Counted from the stretch's first letter, positions 1 to 7,562 are shown. The stretch is DNA of 7,562 nt from an uncultured Actinomycetes bacterium (GCA_903932705.1 CAIZHC010000096.1:1-7562); one strand, 5' to 3'. Program-made: numbers and translations. The notes: generated by a model from the sequence alone, not told the origin.

Positions 1-1272
1 CAAGAGGGAGCTGGAGAGGCGATCACTGGATATGTGGCAGAGAATGAGCATGAAGAAGCTGACTTTGTTGTGGGGGAGATTCGCAGATTACGAGATAGCG
101 GTGAATCAAAACCAGGGGATACCGCAATCTTCTACCGGACCAATGCACAGTCGCGCATTTTTGAAGAGACTTTTTTGCGTTCAGCAATTCCGTACAAAGT
201 CGTTGGTGGAGTTCGCTTCTATGAGCGTAAAGAGGTAAAGGATTTCCTCGGCTATCTGCGCGTCCTAGTGAACCCAGAAGATGAAATTTCACTCCGCCGA
301 ATCATCAACACTCCGAAGCGTGGAATTGGTGATCGCGCGTTAGATGTCATTGATCAACATGCTGCAGCCACTGGAATCTCTTTTTGGCGCGCGCTTTGCG
401 ATGCCAAGAATGCAGCTGGAATACCAAGCCGGTCACTTATTGCCATTAATGATTTCATCCATCTCTTAGATTCATTACGCACACTTGTTGAAGCGAGAAC
501 TAAGCCTTCGATCATCGCGCAGGCTGTACTTGAGCAGAGTGGGTTGCTCGCCGAACTTGTTAATAGCGCTGATCCTCAAGATGAGGGGCGCGTTGAAAAC
601 TTACAAGAGTTAGTTTCAGTTGCCACTGAATATGAAGAGTCAGAGGTAGATGAGGGAGAAGAGATTTCTCTCTCTGGCTTCCTCGAGGACGTTTCACTTG
701 TTGCCGATTCTGATCAGATCCCAGATGGAGAGGATCATGGCGGCGTTGTGACGATGATGACCCTTCATACGGCGAAGGGCCTGGAGTTTCCGACGGTCTT
801 CTTAACTGGCATGGAGGAGGGAATATTCCCTCACTCCAGAACTCTGGGTGAACGCTCTGAAATCGAGGAAGAGCGTCGCTTGGCATATGTAGGACTCACT
901 AGGGCGCGCCAACGTCTCTATCTCTCGCGCTCTGAATATCGCTCCTCCTGGGGCGCGCCGACCTATAACCCTCCATCTAGATTTTTGGCTGAGATTCCAG
1001 AGAGCGTCATTAGTTGGAACACAGTTACCTCATCTCTCAAGCCCCGCAGCTCTGCCCCTCGTAGCTTTGGTCCACCACCGCGAGCCACTGGGAAGAAGGT
1101 TGAGAGCACCATCGTCTTAGAAGTTGGGGACCGTGTGTCCCATGACACATTTGGTCTCGGCAAGGTGGTTGCTGTTAATGGCTCTGGAGATCGGGCAGAA
1201 GCGACCATTGATTTTGGAAGTTCTGGCGAGAAGCGACTCCTACTGCGATACGCCCCAGTCGAGCGGCTCTAA
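1..1272 (+). CDS. pcrA: ATP-dependent DNA helicase PcrA/UvrD1, C-terminal part (5' partial)
   Basis: This is the C-terminal 423 residues of a superfamily 1A helicase that unwinds DNA with 3'-5' polarity in nucleotide excision repair and replication restart. The frame is open from base 1, so the first in-frame Met codon (base 34) is internal. Visible in order: motif IV YRTNAQSR (residues 45-52), the GGVRFYERKEVKD segment (69-81) entering domain 2B, the NTPKRGIG element, motif V with LHTAKGLEF (255-263), and motif VI EEERRLAYVGLTRAR (289-303) with the arginines that contact ATP. After a Pro/Ser-rich linker comes a Tudor-like C-terminal domain (about 374-423, VGDRVSHDTFGLGKVV), which in PcrA/UvrD binds RNA polymerase. 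This tail and the sucCD neighbour favour PcrA over UvrD2 or Rep. Walker A and B (motifs I-III) would lie upstream. Family members are usually 720-780 residues, so roughly 45% is missing. The 3' end is intact. Confidence 0.95.
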   Translation, partial: QEGAGEAITGYVAENEHEEADFVVGEIRRLRDSGESKPGDTAIFYRTNAQSRIFEETFLRSAIPYKVVGGVRFYERKEVKDFLGYLRVLVNPEDEISLRRIINTPKRGIGDRALDVIDQHAAATGISFWRALCDAKNAAGIPSRSLIAINDFIHLLDSLRTLVEARTKPSIIAQAVLEQSGLLAELVNSADPQDEGRVENLQELVSVATEYEESEVDEGEEISLSGFLEDVSLVADSDQIPDGEDHGGVVTMMTLHTAKGLEFPTVFLTGMEEGIFPHSRTLGERSEIEEERRLAYVGLTRARQRLYLSRSEYRSSWGAPTYNPPSRFLAEIPESVISWNTVTSSLKPRSSAPRSFGPPPRATGKKVESTIVLEVGDRVSHDTFGLGKVVAVNGSGDRAEATIDFGSSGEKRLLLRYAPVERL

Positions 1273-1351
1273 AAGCCCTCTCAACTCCAAGTAAGATTTC
1301 CACTTGTAGTTATTGGCTTTCTCAATACAAATCTATAGATCGGGGTAGCGC
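1273..1351 (+). other. pcrA-sucC intergenic region
   Basis: This 79-base gap is the only sizeable non-coding stretch in the window. AAAGCC (1272-1277) and GGCTTT (1315-1320) form a 6-bp dyad with a 37-base loop. Inside it CAAGT (1288-1292) pairs with ACTTG (1302-1306). The outer arm ends in only three T residues followed by CTC, so it is not a convincing intrinsic terminator. No small ORF or RNA gene is evident. The gap must carry the end of the pcrA transcript, the sucC start signals, or both. An M23 peptidase gene that often sits here in other Actinobacteria is absent. Confidence 0.6.
1304..1331 (+). promoter_or_regulatory. possible promoter for the sucC-folD operon
   Basis: TTGTAG (1304-1309) and TACAAA (1326-1331) are separated by 16 bases and match the -35 and -10 consensus at 3/6 and 4/6 positions. 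Transcription would start near 1338, leaving about 14 bases of leader that include the GGGG at 1342-1345. A rival pair is TTGGCT (1313-1318) with TATAGA (1334-1339), 15 bases apart, which would leave an almost leaderless mRNA. Both matches are weak. A promoter is expected here because the next six junctions have almost no space for one, but the exact site is a guess. Confidence 0.22.
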
Positions 1352-2512
1352 GTGGATCTCTTTGAGTATCAAGCTCGAGATCTCTTTGAAGCTCACAATA
1401 TTCCAGTTCTTGCCGGCGCAGTTGCAACAACTGCCGATGAAGCCGAAGCAGCAGCTGCAATTATGGGTGGAAAAGTTGTCGTCAAAGCACAAGTAAAAGT
1501 TGGCGGCCGTGGAAAAGCAGGCGGTGTGAAGTTAGCTGTTGATGCAGCAGATGCGCGCACCAAGGCAAACGATATTTTAGGAATGGATATTAAAGGTCAC
1601 ACTGTTCACAAGGTGATGATCGCTCAAGCAGCTCCGATCGCTGAAGAGTATTACATGGCAATTTTGCTCGATCGTGCCAATCGCAATTTCCTCGTTATGG
1701 CATCTGTTGCCGGAGGCATGGAGATTGAAGAGGTTGCACATACACAACCAGAGAAGTTGGCTCGAGTCGGCATAGATCCAAATGTAGGAATCACCGCAGC
1801 GCAGGCGCTTGAGATTGTTCAAGCAGGACAATTCCCCGCCGAAGTAGCAAACGATGTCGCAGATGTACTCCTCAAACTATGGGCAGCATTCGTTGCAGAA
1901 GATGCAACGTTGATGGAGATCAACCCACTAGTTAAGACTGAAGATGGTCGCATCATCGCACTTGATGGCAAAGTGACCTTGGATGACAATGCTGACTTCC
2001 GTCACCCTGCTCATGAGGCTCTTGTGGATCATGCAGCTGCAAACCCTCTTGAGGCGGCAGCGAAGGAGAAGGGTCTTAACTACGTCAAGCTCGATGGCGA
2101 AGTTGGAATCATCGGAAACGGTGCCGGCTTAGTTATGAGCACCTTGGATGTCGTTGCTTATGCAGGTGAAAAATACGGCGTTAAGCCAGCGAACTTCCTT
2201 GATATTGGTGGAGGTGCATCCGCTGAAGTTATGGCTAATGGACTCTCCATCATCTTGGGAGATACCGATGTGCGGAGCGTCTTTGTAAATGTCTTTGGTG
2301 GAATTACCGCTTGCGACGCCGTTGCAAATGGAATTGTGCAAGCCCTAGAGATCCTGGGCGATAAGGCTACAAAGCCAATCGTGGTTCGTTTAGATGGAAA
2401 CAATGTTATTGAGGGACGTCGCATCTTGAATGATGCTGCGCACCCACTAGTTCAGCAGCTAGACACCATGGATGGGGCAGCTGCAAAGGCTGCAGAATTG
2501 GCGGCGAAGTAA
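1352..2512 (+). CDS. sucC: succinyl-CoA synthetase (ADP-forming), beta subunit
   Basis: SucC pairs with SucD in the cytoplasm to convert succinyl-CoA, ADP (or GDP) and phosphate to succinate, nucleoside triphosphate and CoA, the substrate-level phosphorylation step of the TCA cycle. Its 386 residues match the family (E. coli 388). The N-terminal ATP-grasp fold has GGRGKAGG at 51-58. The Mg-binding residues are N191 in MEINPLV and D205 in ALDGK, with the same 14-residue spacing as N199/D213 of E. coli. The C-terminal CoA-ligase domain has GNGAGL (255-260), LDIGGGAS (283-290), VFGGIT (314-319) and [11 protein letters not shown] (346-356). The GTG start gives [12 protein letters not shown], the standard family N-terminus; only a weak GGGG (1342-1345) precedes it. 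Position 20, a nucleotide gatekeeper in some homologues, is Leu, so ATP or GTP preference is not clear. The stop codon directly abuts the sucD start. Confidence 0.97.
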   Translation: MDLFEYQARDLFEAHNIPVLAGAVATTADEAEAAAAIMGGKVVVKAQVKVGGRGKAGGVKLAVDAADARTKANDILGMDIKGHTVHKVMIAQAAPIAEEYYMAILLDRANRNFLVMASVAGGMEIEEVAHTQPEKLARVGIDPNVGITAAQALEIVQAGQFPAEVANDVADVLLKLWAAFVAEDATLMEINPLVKTEDGRIIALDGKVTLDDNADFRHPAHEALVDHAAANPLEAAAKEKGLNYVKLDGEVGIIGNGAGLVMSTLDVVAYAGEKYGVKPANFLDIGGGASAEVMANGLSIILGDTDVRSVFVNVFGGITACDAVANGIVQALEILGDKATKPIVVRLDGNNVIEGRRILNDAAHPLVQQLDTMDGAAAKAAELAAK

Positions 2513-3394
2513 ATGGCAATCTTTATTAATAAAGAGAGCAAGGTTCTTGTTCAAGGAATGACTGGCTCCGAAGGAACAAAGCACACCGGCCGCATGCTCA
2601 AGTACGGCACCAATATCGTTGGTGGAGTTACTCCCGGCAAGGGCGGACAGACTGTCACGATTGAAGGAAAAGAACTTCCAGTATTTAACAGCGTTGCAGA
2701 GGCGGTTGCGGCGACAGGTGCGAATGCATCAGTTGTGTTCGTTCCACCAAAGTTTGCAAAGGCTGCCGTTATGGATGCGATTGACGCAGCTCTCCCATTG
2801 GTCGTCGTCATCACTGAAGGAATCCCAGTTCATGATTCAGCGGCTTTCTACGCACATGCTGTGATCAAGGGAACCACTCGACTTGTTGGACCGAACTGCC
2901 CTGGACTCATCAGCCCGGGATTGTCGAACATAGGAATCATTCCTGGAGATATCACTGGCCCTGGACGAATCGGGCTTGTCTCTAAGTCTGGAACTCTTAC
3001 CTATCAAATGATGTACGAGCTTCGTGATTTTGGATTTAGTACAGCAGTAGGAATCGGTGGAGACCCAATCATCGGAACAACTCACATCGATTGTTTGAAA
3101 GCATTCCAAGATGATCCTGATACAGATGCAATTGTGATGATTGGCGAGATTGGTGGAGATGCTGAAGAGCGTGCCGCTGCATTCATCGCCTCATACGTTA
3201 CAAAGCCTGTCGTGGGTTATGTCGCTGGGTTTACTGCACCTGAAGGAAAGACAATGGGCCACGCTGGCGCAATTGTTTCTGGTTCCTCCGGTACAGCCGA
3301 AGCAAAGAAAGTCGCACTCGAGGCCGCTGGAGTCAAAGTTGGTAAGACACCAAGTGAGACTGCTGCCTTGATGCGTGCGATTCTCAACGGCTAA
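2513..3394 (+). CDS. sucD: succinyl-CoA synthetase (ADP-forming), alpha subunit
   Basis: SucD carries the CoA-binding site and the histidine phosphorylated during the succinyl-CoA synthetase reaction. The protein has 293 residues, close to the family's usual 288-300. A Rossmann-type CoA-binding domain opens with [14 protein letters not shown] (15-28) and GGVTPGKGG (37-45). [10 protein letters not shown] (126-135) and SKSGTLTYQ (158-165 region) lead into the ligase domain. The catalytic H250 lies in GHAGAI. E212 in GEIGG sits 38 residues before it, as E208 does relative to H246 in E. coli. ATG immediately follows the sucC TAA with no gap, and no clear Shine-Dalgarno is visible in the end of sucC, so translation is probably coupled, which would favour equal subunit supply. 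All key residues are present. Confidence 0.97.
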   Translation: MAIFINKESKVLVQGMTGSEGTKHTGRMLKYGTNIVGGVTPGKGGQTVTIEGKELPVFNSVAEAVAATGANASVVFVPPKFAKAAVMDAIDAALPLVVVITEGIPVHDSAAFYAHAVIKGTTRLVGPNCPGLISPGLSNIGIIPGDITGPGRIGLVSKSGTLTYQMMYELRDFGFSTAVGIGGDPIIGTTHIDCLKAFQDDPDTDAIVMIGEIGGDAEERAAAFIASYVTKPVVGYVAGFTAPEGKTMGHAGAIVSGSSGTAEAKKVALEAAGVKVGKTPSETAALMRAILNG

Positions 3395-3397
3395 GAA

Positions 3398-4471
3398 ATG
3401 ATTGCTCGCGCTCTGGGGGTCTCCTTTCGGCAGGCCCTTCGCAGCGTTGCTTTAACCCTATTTCCGCTCGCTTTTATCGCTCTTTTCGCATGGGCGAGCG
3501 CAGGAAGTACCACCGGTAATACAAGTGATCCGGTACGGGCAAGTGCTTGGCTCTATCTCGGAGTTCACTTGATTCCATTTTCAATCCCAGGCGGGAAGTT
3601 AACCGTTCTGCCACTCCTTGCGGTGCTCTATCCAATGTGGGCGATTCGTCGAGGGTTACCGAATGTTGAGAGCGCCTTTAACAAACTCAACGGAGCTCGC
3701 ATTATTTACTCGCTCTGGTACTCCCTGCTGAGTGAGATGCTTGCACTGATCTCGATTCATCACGGGATAGCGGCAAACCTTTATCTGACTCCGGTATTTA
3801 CCTTCGCCATTGCGATGATTGCTACATCTACATTTGCCACGAAGAAGAATCGCGCTTTCTATTTCGCTCTCTACCTATTTGCAATAACCATTGGCATTGG
3901 TGCGCTGGTATATGCCTGGTCGCTCTTTGAAAACCTTAGTGAGATCAAGAGCATCTCAGTAATACTTGGATCAGGAATTGTCGGAGGAGTTCTCACCACA
4001 GCAATCCAACTTCTCTACCTTCCTAATATCGCTCTGGCATCTATCTCTTACCTCACTGGAATTGGTTTCTCATTTGGTGCCGGATCAGTTGTAACTGGAA
4101 CACAGATCACACTAGGCCAAGTCCCAGCTCTTCCATTTGTGGCTGCTCTTCCAACGAGTACACATCCTGCTCTTCATTATGCGATTAGCGCCTGGCTATT
4201 TGTATTTATCCTTCTCTTCATTTTTATTGCGCGAGAAGGTGGAACCCTGGCTCATGTAACTGGCTATTGGATTACCCAAGGAGTTCGAATTTTTCTTGTA
4301 GTAACTCTCGTTGCTTTCCTTTCGCAAGGTGAATTGCTACGAAAGAACCTCAACCCGGTTGGCGTTAATTGGTGGAAGTTCAGCGTAAACCTCGGAGTCA
4401 CTTTTGTAGTGGCCTCAGCGTTGGTGCTCTATGTACCAGCATTAGTGCGCAAGATGGTTCACCGTGAATAA
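3398..4471 (+). CDS. DUF6350 polytopic membrane protein, PerM family
   Basis: This 357-residue protein is strongly hydrophobic, with about eight or nine likely membrane segments (near 14-34, 66-83, 104-120, 130-146, 153-176, 185-206, 212-230, 260-278, 293-309 and 329-350; some may be one bent helix). Recognisable DUF6350 traits are GGKLTVLPLL (65-74) and the SFGAGSVVTGTQITLGQVPALP stretch starting at 225, followed by AALP (249-252). Position between sucD and purN matches Rv0955 (PerM) of M. tuberculosis, a membrane protein reported to support survival in chronic infection and to stabilise the divisome protein FtsB. A division role here is inferred from family and position only. The protein stops seven residues after the last membrane segment, while Rv0955 is about 455 residues, so this is a compact form without a long C-terminal tail. 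It starts 3 bases after sucD and overlaps purN by 8. Confidence 0.82.
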   Translation: MIARALGVSFRQALRSVALTLFPLAFIALFAWASAGSTTGNTSDPVRASAWLYLGVHLIPFSIPGGKLTVLPLLAVLYPMWAIRRGLPNVESAFNKLNGARIIYSLWYSLLSEMLALISIHHGIAANLYLTPVFTFAIAMIATSTFATKKNRAFYFALYLFAITIGIGALVYAWSLFENLSEIKSISVILGSGIVGGVLTTAIQLLYLPNIALASISYLTGIGFSFGAGSVVTGTQITLGQVPALPFVAALPTSTHPALHYAISAWLFVFILLFIFIAREGGTLAHVTGYWITQGVRIFLVVTLVAFLSQGELLRKNLNPVGVNWWKFSVNLGVTFVVASALVLYVPALVRKMVHRE

Positions 4472-5027
4472 GCGAATTCTACTTTTGGCATCGGGAACAG
4501 GATCTCTCGCCTCGGCCATTCTCGCTGCACGCAAAGAGGGAGTTATTGAGGCTGATTTTGTGGGACTTATCAGCGATAAAGATTCGCCAGCTCTAGAAAT
4601 TGCCCGTGCCAATGACTTACCTGCAATTTTCATCCCGATGGTTTCAGATCGCGCAGAATGGGATCATCAGATCTACCAAGCTGTCAGTGATTTGAAGCCA
4701 GACCTAGTTGTAAGCGTCGGTTTCATGCGCATACTTGCGCCACAATTCGTCTCGGATTTTCAGGTGATAAATACCCATCCTTCACTTCTCCCTCTCTATC
4801 CTGGCGCGCACGCTGTGCGAGATGCGCTAGCCGCCGAAGCGACCGTCACGGGTACTAGCGTCCATCTGGTTGATGCAGGTTTGGATACTGGCCCAGTCAT
4901 CTTGCAGAGGCAGGTTGAGATAGCGCCAGAGGATGATGAATCCACTTTGCATGAGCGTATTAAGATTGTCGAACGAGCACTCATTGTTGAGGTTCTCGCT
5001 GAATATGGACGGACAGGAAAACTGTGA
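4464..5027 (+). CDS. purN: phosphoribosylglycinamide formyltransferase (GAR transformylase)
   Basis: PurN transfers the formyl group of 10-formyl-tetrahydrofolate to glycinamide ribonucleotide, the third step of de novo purine synthesis. The 187 residues form a single formyl-transferase domain of usual length (E. coli 212, many Actinobacteria 190-215). Catalytic residues are N103 and H105 in [13 protein letters not shown] and D141 in [12 protein letters not shown]; the N-to-D spacing of 38 equals that of N106 and D144 in E. coli. GFMRIL (86-91) marks the folate-side pocket. The N-terminal phosphate-binding loop reads [10 protein letters not shown], lacking the Asn of the common SGxGSN form. 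GTG at 4464 is chosen because it gives the family N-terminus [14 protein letters not shown]; the nearby ATG at 4454 is out of frame. The gene begins inside the end of the DUF6350 gene and overlaps purH by four bases (GTGA), indicating coupled translation. Confidence 0.95.
   Translation: MNKRILLLASGTGSLASAILAARKEGVIEADFVGLISDKDSPALEIARANDLPAIFIPMVSDRAEWDHQIYQAVSDLKPDLVVSVGFMRILAPQFVSDFQVINTHPSLLPLYPGAHAVRDALAAEATVTGTSVHLVDAGLDTGPVILQRQVEIAPEDDESTLHERIKIVERALIVEVLAEYGRTGKL
5015..5018 (+). promoter_or_regulatory. purH ribosome binding site
   Basis: AGGA lies five bases before the purH GTG start, inside the last codons of purN. It supports the GTG at 5024 as the true start and is one of only two clear Shine-Dalgarno matches at gene starts in the window. 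Confidence 0.55.
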
Positions 5028-6574
5028 GCACTCGTAAACCCATCCGCAGAGCGTTGATTAGCGTCTACGAGAAGACCGGCTTAGTGGAGTTGGGGCAAGC
5101 GCTTGCTGCCGCAGGCGTTGAGATACTTTCAACAGGATCTACCGCCAAGACACTCGCCGCCGCGGGAATCCCAGTGATCGCCGTTGAGGATTACACCGGA
5201 TTTCCAGAGATGATGGGTGGACGGGTAAAAACTCTGCACCCTCGTATTCACGGTGGCATCTTGGCCGACCAGAACAATGCAGAGCACCTTGCTGCAATCG
5301 CATCACATGACATTGCACCTTTTGATTTAATCGTAATTAATCTCTATCCATTTTCAGCAACGATTGCCTCAGGTGCTGATTATGCAGAGTGCATAGAACA
5401 GATTGATATTGGCGGCCCATCAATGTTGCGTGGGGCTGCAAAAAATCACGGTTCCGTAGCTGTGATCTCTTCACCACGGCAGTATGCAGGTCTCCTAGAA
5501 GCTATCGCTGCTGGAGGATTTACTCTAGAAGAGCGCACTCGTTTAGCCATGGAAACCTTCCGCACCACCGCAGAATATGACGCCGCAATTGCCACCTGGA
5601 TGGGTGATCAGCTCGATGTGGCAGCTGAATGGAAAGCCGCAATTTTTCATCGCATTGCATCTCTTCGTTATGGTGAGAACCCACATCAGAAGGCGAGCGT
5701 CTACTCAAATGTTTCGGGATGGATCCAGCCGGGTATCGCTCAAGCTGTACAACTTCATGGCAAAGAGATGTCATTTAATAATTACACAGATGCTGATGCT
5801 GCAGTCCGAAGCGCATATGATCACAATGAGCCATGCGTAGCGATTATTAAGCACGCAAACCCTTGTGGAATTGCGATTGGCGCGACTATTGAAGCGGCTT
5901 ATAAGAAAGCGCACGAGTGCGATCCGGTTTCTGCATTTGGTGGGGTTGTTGCAACCAACCGTCCAGTTTCTCTGGCTATGGCCACGTCGCTCTCTGAGGT
6001 ATTTACAGAGGTTGTAATTGCCCCGAGTTACGAGGCCGGTGCAGTCGATGTTCTCTCCAAGAAACCCTCGATCAGAATTTTGACCTTAGAGGAATATGTA
6101 AATCCATCGATTGAGCGCAGACCAATATCTGGTGGAATATTGATTCAAGATAGTGATCTCGTTAATGCACCTGGAGATGAGGTTGCGGGATGGAGTCAAG
6201 TTTCAGGTGAGCCGGTATCCGCAGAAGTCTTACAGGATCTGCAATTTGCTTGGCGTGCAGTTCGAGCAGTGAAGAGCAATGCAATCCTCTTGGCTCACGA
6301 AGGCGCATCCGTGGGCGTAGGAATGGGGCAGGTGAATCGTGTTGATTCAGCACGCCTTGCAGTAGCTCGCGCCGGTGAGCGGGCAAGCGGAGCAGTTGCA
6401 TCGAGTGATGCCTTCTTCCCATTTGCTGATGGGTTACAGATCTTGATCGATGCAGGTGTAAAGGCAGTGGTTCAACCTGGAGGCAGCGTGCGTGATGAAG
6501 AGGTAATCGCGGCGGCTAAGGCTGGCGGAATTGCTATGTTCTTTACAGGTGTTCGCCACTTCTCACACGCCTAG
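5024..6574 (+). CDS. purH: bifunctional AICAR transformylase / IMP cyclohydrolase
   Basis: PurH carries out the last two steps of IMP synthesis: formylation of AICAR with 10-formyl-tetrahydrofolate, then ring closure. It has 516 residues (E. coli 529). The N-terminal IMP cyclohydrolase domain (MGS-like fold, about 8-150) shows STGSTAKTL (36-44), [20 protein letters not shown] (60-79), [11 protein letters not shown] (100-110) and [15 protein letters not shown] (128-142). The transformylase domain (about 150-516) shows LRYGENPHQ (214-222), [12 protein letters not shown] (249-260), the catalytic pair K276-H277 in [20 protein letters not shown] (300-310), VKSNAI (416-421), [12 protein letters not shown] (435-446), [10 protein letters not shown] (461-470) and FTGVRHFSH at the C-terminus. 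The GTG start overlaps the purN TGA in a GTGA junction and has an AGGA five bases upstream. No truncation or missing motif is apparent. Its cofactor can be supplied by FolD, encoded next. Confidence 0.97.
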   Translation: MSTRKPIRRALISVYEKTGLVELGQALAAAGVEILSTGSTAKTLAAAGIPVIAVEDYTGFPEMMGGRVKTLHPRIHGGILADQNNAEHLAAIASHDIAPFDLIVINLYPFSATIASGADYAECIEQIDIGGPSMLRGAAKNHGSVAVISSPRQYAGLLEAIAAGGFTLEERTRLAMETFRTTAEYDAAIATWMGDQLDVAAEWKAAIFHRIASLRYGENPHQKASVYSNVSGWIQPGIAQAVQLHGKEMSFNNYTDADAAVRSAYDHNEPCVAIIKHANPCGIAIGATIEAAYKKAHECDPVSAFGGVVATNRPVSLAMATSLSEVFTEVVIAPSYEAGAVDVLSKKPSIRILTLEEYVNPSIERRPISGGILIQDSDLVNAPGDEVAGWSQVSGEPVSAEVLQDLQFAWRAVRAVKSNAILLAHEGASVGVGMGQVNRVDSARLAVARAGERASGAVASSDAFFPFADGLQILIDAGVKAVVQPGGSVRDEEVIAAAKAGGIAMFFTGVRHFSHA

Positions 6575-6576
6575 TT

Positions 6577-6580
6577 AGGA
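6577..6580 (+). promoter_or_regulatory. folD ribosome binding site
   Basis: AGGA stands seven bases before the folD ATG, within the 13-base purH-folD gap. It confirms the ATG at 6588 as the start. The gap is too short for a promoter plus leader, so folD is likely read from the upstream transcript. Confidence 0.6.
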
Positions 6581-6587
6581 TGCACCA

Positions 6588-7436
6588 ATGAGCGCACAGA
6601 TTCTCGATGGCAAGGCCACTGCAAAGGCTATTAAGAGTGAGCTCGCCGCTGTTGTTGCGCAGATGCAGAGTAAGCCTGGCCTCGGCACAGTGCTCGTTGG
6701 CGATGATCCAGGTTCACATTCATATGTTTCAGGAAAACATCGCGATTGCGCTGAGGTTGGAATCTCTTCTCTTCGAGTTGATCTTCCGGCGACCGCTTCG
6801 CAGGCAGATGTCCTCGCTGCTATCAAAGACTTAAACCATGCACCTGAGTGCACTGGATATATTGTGCAGCTTCCTCTTCCGCGTGGAATCTCAGCAAACT
6901 TAATCTTGGAATCGATTGATCCTGCAAAAGATGCAGATGGATTACACCCACTCAATTTAGGAAAGTTAGTCTTAGGTGAACCCGCGCCTCTTCCATGTAC
7001 TCCGCGCGGAATTCTGGAACTTCTCCATCGCTATGGCATTTCCACTAAAGGCGCAGAAGTTGTCATCATGGGTCGCGGAATTACCGTGGGCCGCCCGCTC
7101 GCTCTTTTGTTAACTCGCAAGGGTGATGATGCAACCGTGACAATTACTCACACAGGCACCAAAGATGTTGCGGCTCATACTCGCAATGCGGATATCGTCG
7201 TCGCAGCCGTTGGTAGCGCTCACCTTTTAACTCCCGAGATGGTGAAGCCAGGAGCAACCGTTCTTGATGTGGGAATTACGCGCACGGATGCTGGATTGCT
7301 TGGAGATATCCATCCAGGAGTGGCTGAAATCGCTGCTTTCATCGCCCCCATGCCGGGTGGGGTTGGACCGATGACCCGCGCCATGTTGCTCACCAATGTC
7401 GTTGAAATGGCCACCCGTGCTAGCAGCTCTCGGTAA
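6588..7436 (+). CDS. folD: bifunctional methylene-tetrahydrofolate dehydrogenase / methenyl-tetrahydrofolate cyclohydrolase
   Basis: FolD interconverts 5,10-methylene-, 5,10-methenyl- and 10-formyl-tetrahydrofolate using NADP+, and so supplies the formyl donor used by PurN and PurH. The 282 residues fit the family (E. coli 288). In the N-terminal catalytic domain Y46 and K50 form the YVxxK active-site pair (YVSGK), VQLPLP (93-98) contributes the folate-site Gln, and D118 lies in [17 protein letters not shown] (136-142) marks the link to the Rossmann domain, whose dinucleotide loop is GRGITVGRP (162-170), the Gly variant of GRSxxVGxP that I recall as common in Actinobacteria. The C-terminal signature is PGGVGPMT (256-263). 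The ATG start gives [16 protein letters not shown], a typical N-terminus. The 3' end overlaps the following membrane protein gene. Confidence 0.96.
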   Translation: MSAQILDGKATAKAIKSELAAVVAQMQSKPGLGTVLVGDDPGSHSYVSGKHRDCAEVGISSLRVDLPATASQADVLAAIKDLNHAPECTGYIVQLPLPRGISANLILESIDPAKDADGLHPLNLGKLVLGEPAPLPCTPRGILELLHRYGISTKGAEVVIMGRGITVGRPLALLLTRKGDDATVTITHTGTKDVAAHTRNADIVVAAVGSAHLLTPEMVKPGATVLDVGITRTDAGLLGDIHPGVAEIAAFIAPMPGGVGPMTRAMLLTNVVEMATRASSSR

Positions 7437-7562
7437 GAAGCTTCCCCCAGTCAAGGGGCCGCAATCACTCTGGTTTGGGCTCTCGGTCGCCCTTGTTGTA
7501 ATCGGGGTCACATTTGGCATCTTTAGCGCGGTCCGAAGTGGCTCTATCTTGGTAGCCGTTGG
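7417..7562 (+). CDS. DUF3017-type small membrane protein (3' partial)
   Basis: An open frame runs off the window end with 48 complete codons visible. It begins with a short basic and proline-containing segment ([10 protein letters not shown]), then one clear membrane helix (about residues 18-38, from [11 protein letters not shown] to FGIFSAV), then RSG and the start of a second hydrophobic stretch. A short membrane protein directly after folD with this basic-helix-RxG layout matches DUF3017, a family of unknown function that commonly separates folD from mdh in Actinobacteria. The identification rests on position and layout, not a full domain. GTG at 7417 is the preferred start (20-base overlap with folD); an in-frame ATG at 7396 would add seven residues. 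No Shine-Dalgarno decides between them. The CCCC/GGGG pair at 7444-7458 lies inside this frame and is coding. Confidence 0.7.
   Translation, partial: MLAALGKKLPPVKGPQSLWFGLSVALVVIGVTFGIFSAVRSGSILVAV

Noticed and set aside
902..959. Two identical GGGCGCGCC nonamers 49 bases apart (902-910 and 951-959)
   Set aside because: Both lie inside pcrA in different codon contexts near motif VI; there is no further similarity around them, so they look like chance.
34..1272. pcrA read as a complete 412-residue protein starting at base 34
   Set aside because: The frame is open to base 1, and the product lacks helicase motifs I-III, so the gene is cut by the window edge.
1355..1389. Direct repeat GATCTCTTTGA at 1355-1365 and 1379-1389
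   Set aside because: It encodes the two DLFE tetrads of the sucC N-terminus, whose overall pattern (HEYQAKQLF in E. coli) is conserved as protein; no regulatory meaning is needed.
6575..6955. 126-codon open frame on the minus strand opposite folD
   Set aside because: It lies almost wholly opposite a well-conserved gene, has no recognisable motif and no start signals; other minus-strand frames here are the same kind of shadow.
7444..7458. CCCC/GGGG hairpin just after folD as a terminator
   Set aside because: The stem is only 4 bp, no T-run follows, and it lies inside the open DUF3017-like frame encoding PPVKG.
1..7562. Search for a novel defence system, mobile element, CRISPR array or RNA gene
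   Set aside because: No spaced repeats, transposase or integrase motifs, tRNA-like fold or foreign-looking segment was seen; nearly every base belongs to known housekeeping genes.

Overview
This window is a conserved actinobacterial housekeeping block. All genes are on the + strand: the 3' end of the DNA helicase gene pcrA/uvrD1, then sucC, sucD, a DUF6350 (PerM-family) membrane protein gene, purN, purH, folD, and the start of a DUF3017-type small membrane protein gene. The same order is known around Rv0949-Rv0957 of Mycobacterium tuberculosis (uvrD1, sucC, sucD, perM, purN, purH), and folD followed by a DUF3017 gene is common in Actinobacteria. That order supports Actinobacteria strongly. 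Base composition looks moderate, near half G+C by eye, which is low for the phylum. Spacing is very tight, and the M23-peptidase gene often found between pcrA and sucC is missing. These traits fit a streamlined actinobacterium such as freshwater Nanopelagicales (acI, Planktophila-like), but that assignment is inference.

Layout: bases 1-1272 hold the C-terminal part of PcrA, open at the window edge. Bases 1273-1351 are the only real intergenic gap. They contain a weak nested dyad and a possible promoter for the downstream genes. From 1352 to the end, seven reading frames follow with gaps of 0, 3, -8, -4, 13 and about -20 bases, which looks like one transcription unit with translational coupling. 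At least three starts are GTG (sucC, purN, purH), and probably a fourth (DUF3017).

Function: SucC and SucD form succinyl-CoA synthetase of the TCA cycle. PurN and PurH are the two purine-synthesis steps that use 10-formyl-tetrahydrofolate, and FolD makes that cofactor, so the second half is a coherent one-carbon and purine module. The DUF6350 protein is a polytopic membrane protein related to mycobacterial PerM, which is linked to cell division. DUF3017 has no known function.

All motifs expected of active enzymes are visible in the five complete enzymes. I saw no RNA gene, mobile element, CRISPR array, prophage or defence system, and no evidence of an undescribed system. The most interesting items are the compact PerM-like protein inside a metabolic operon, the missing peptidase gene, and the overlap-coupled junctions.
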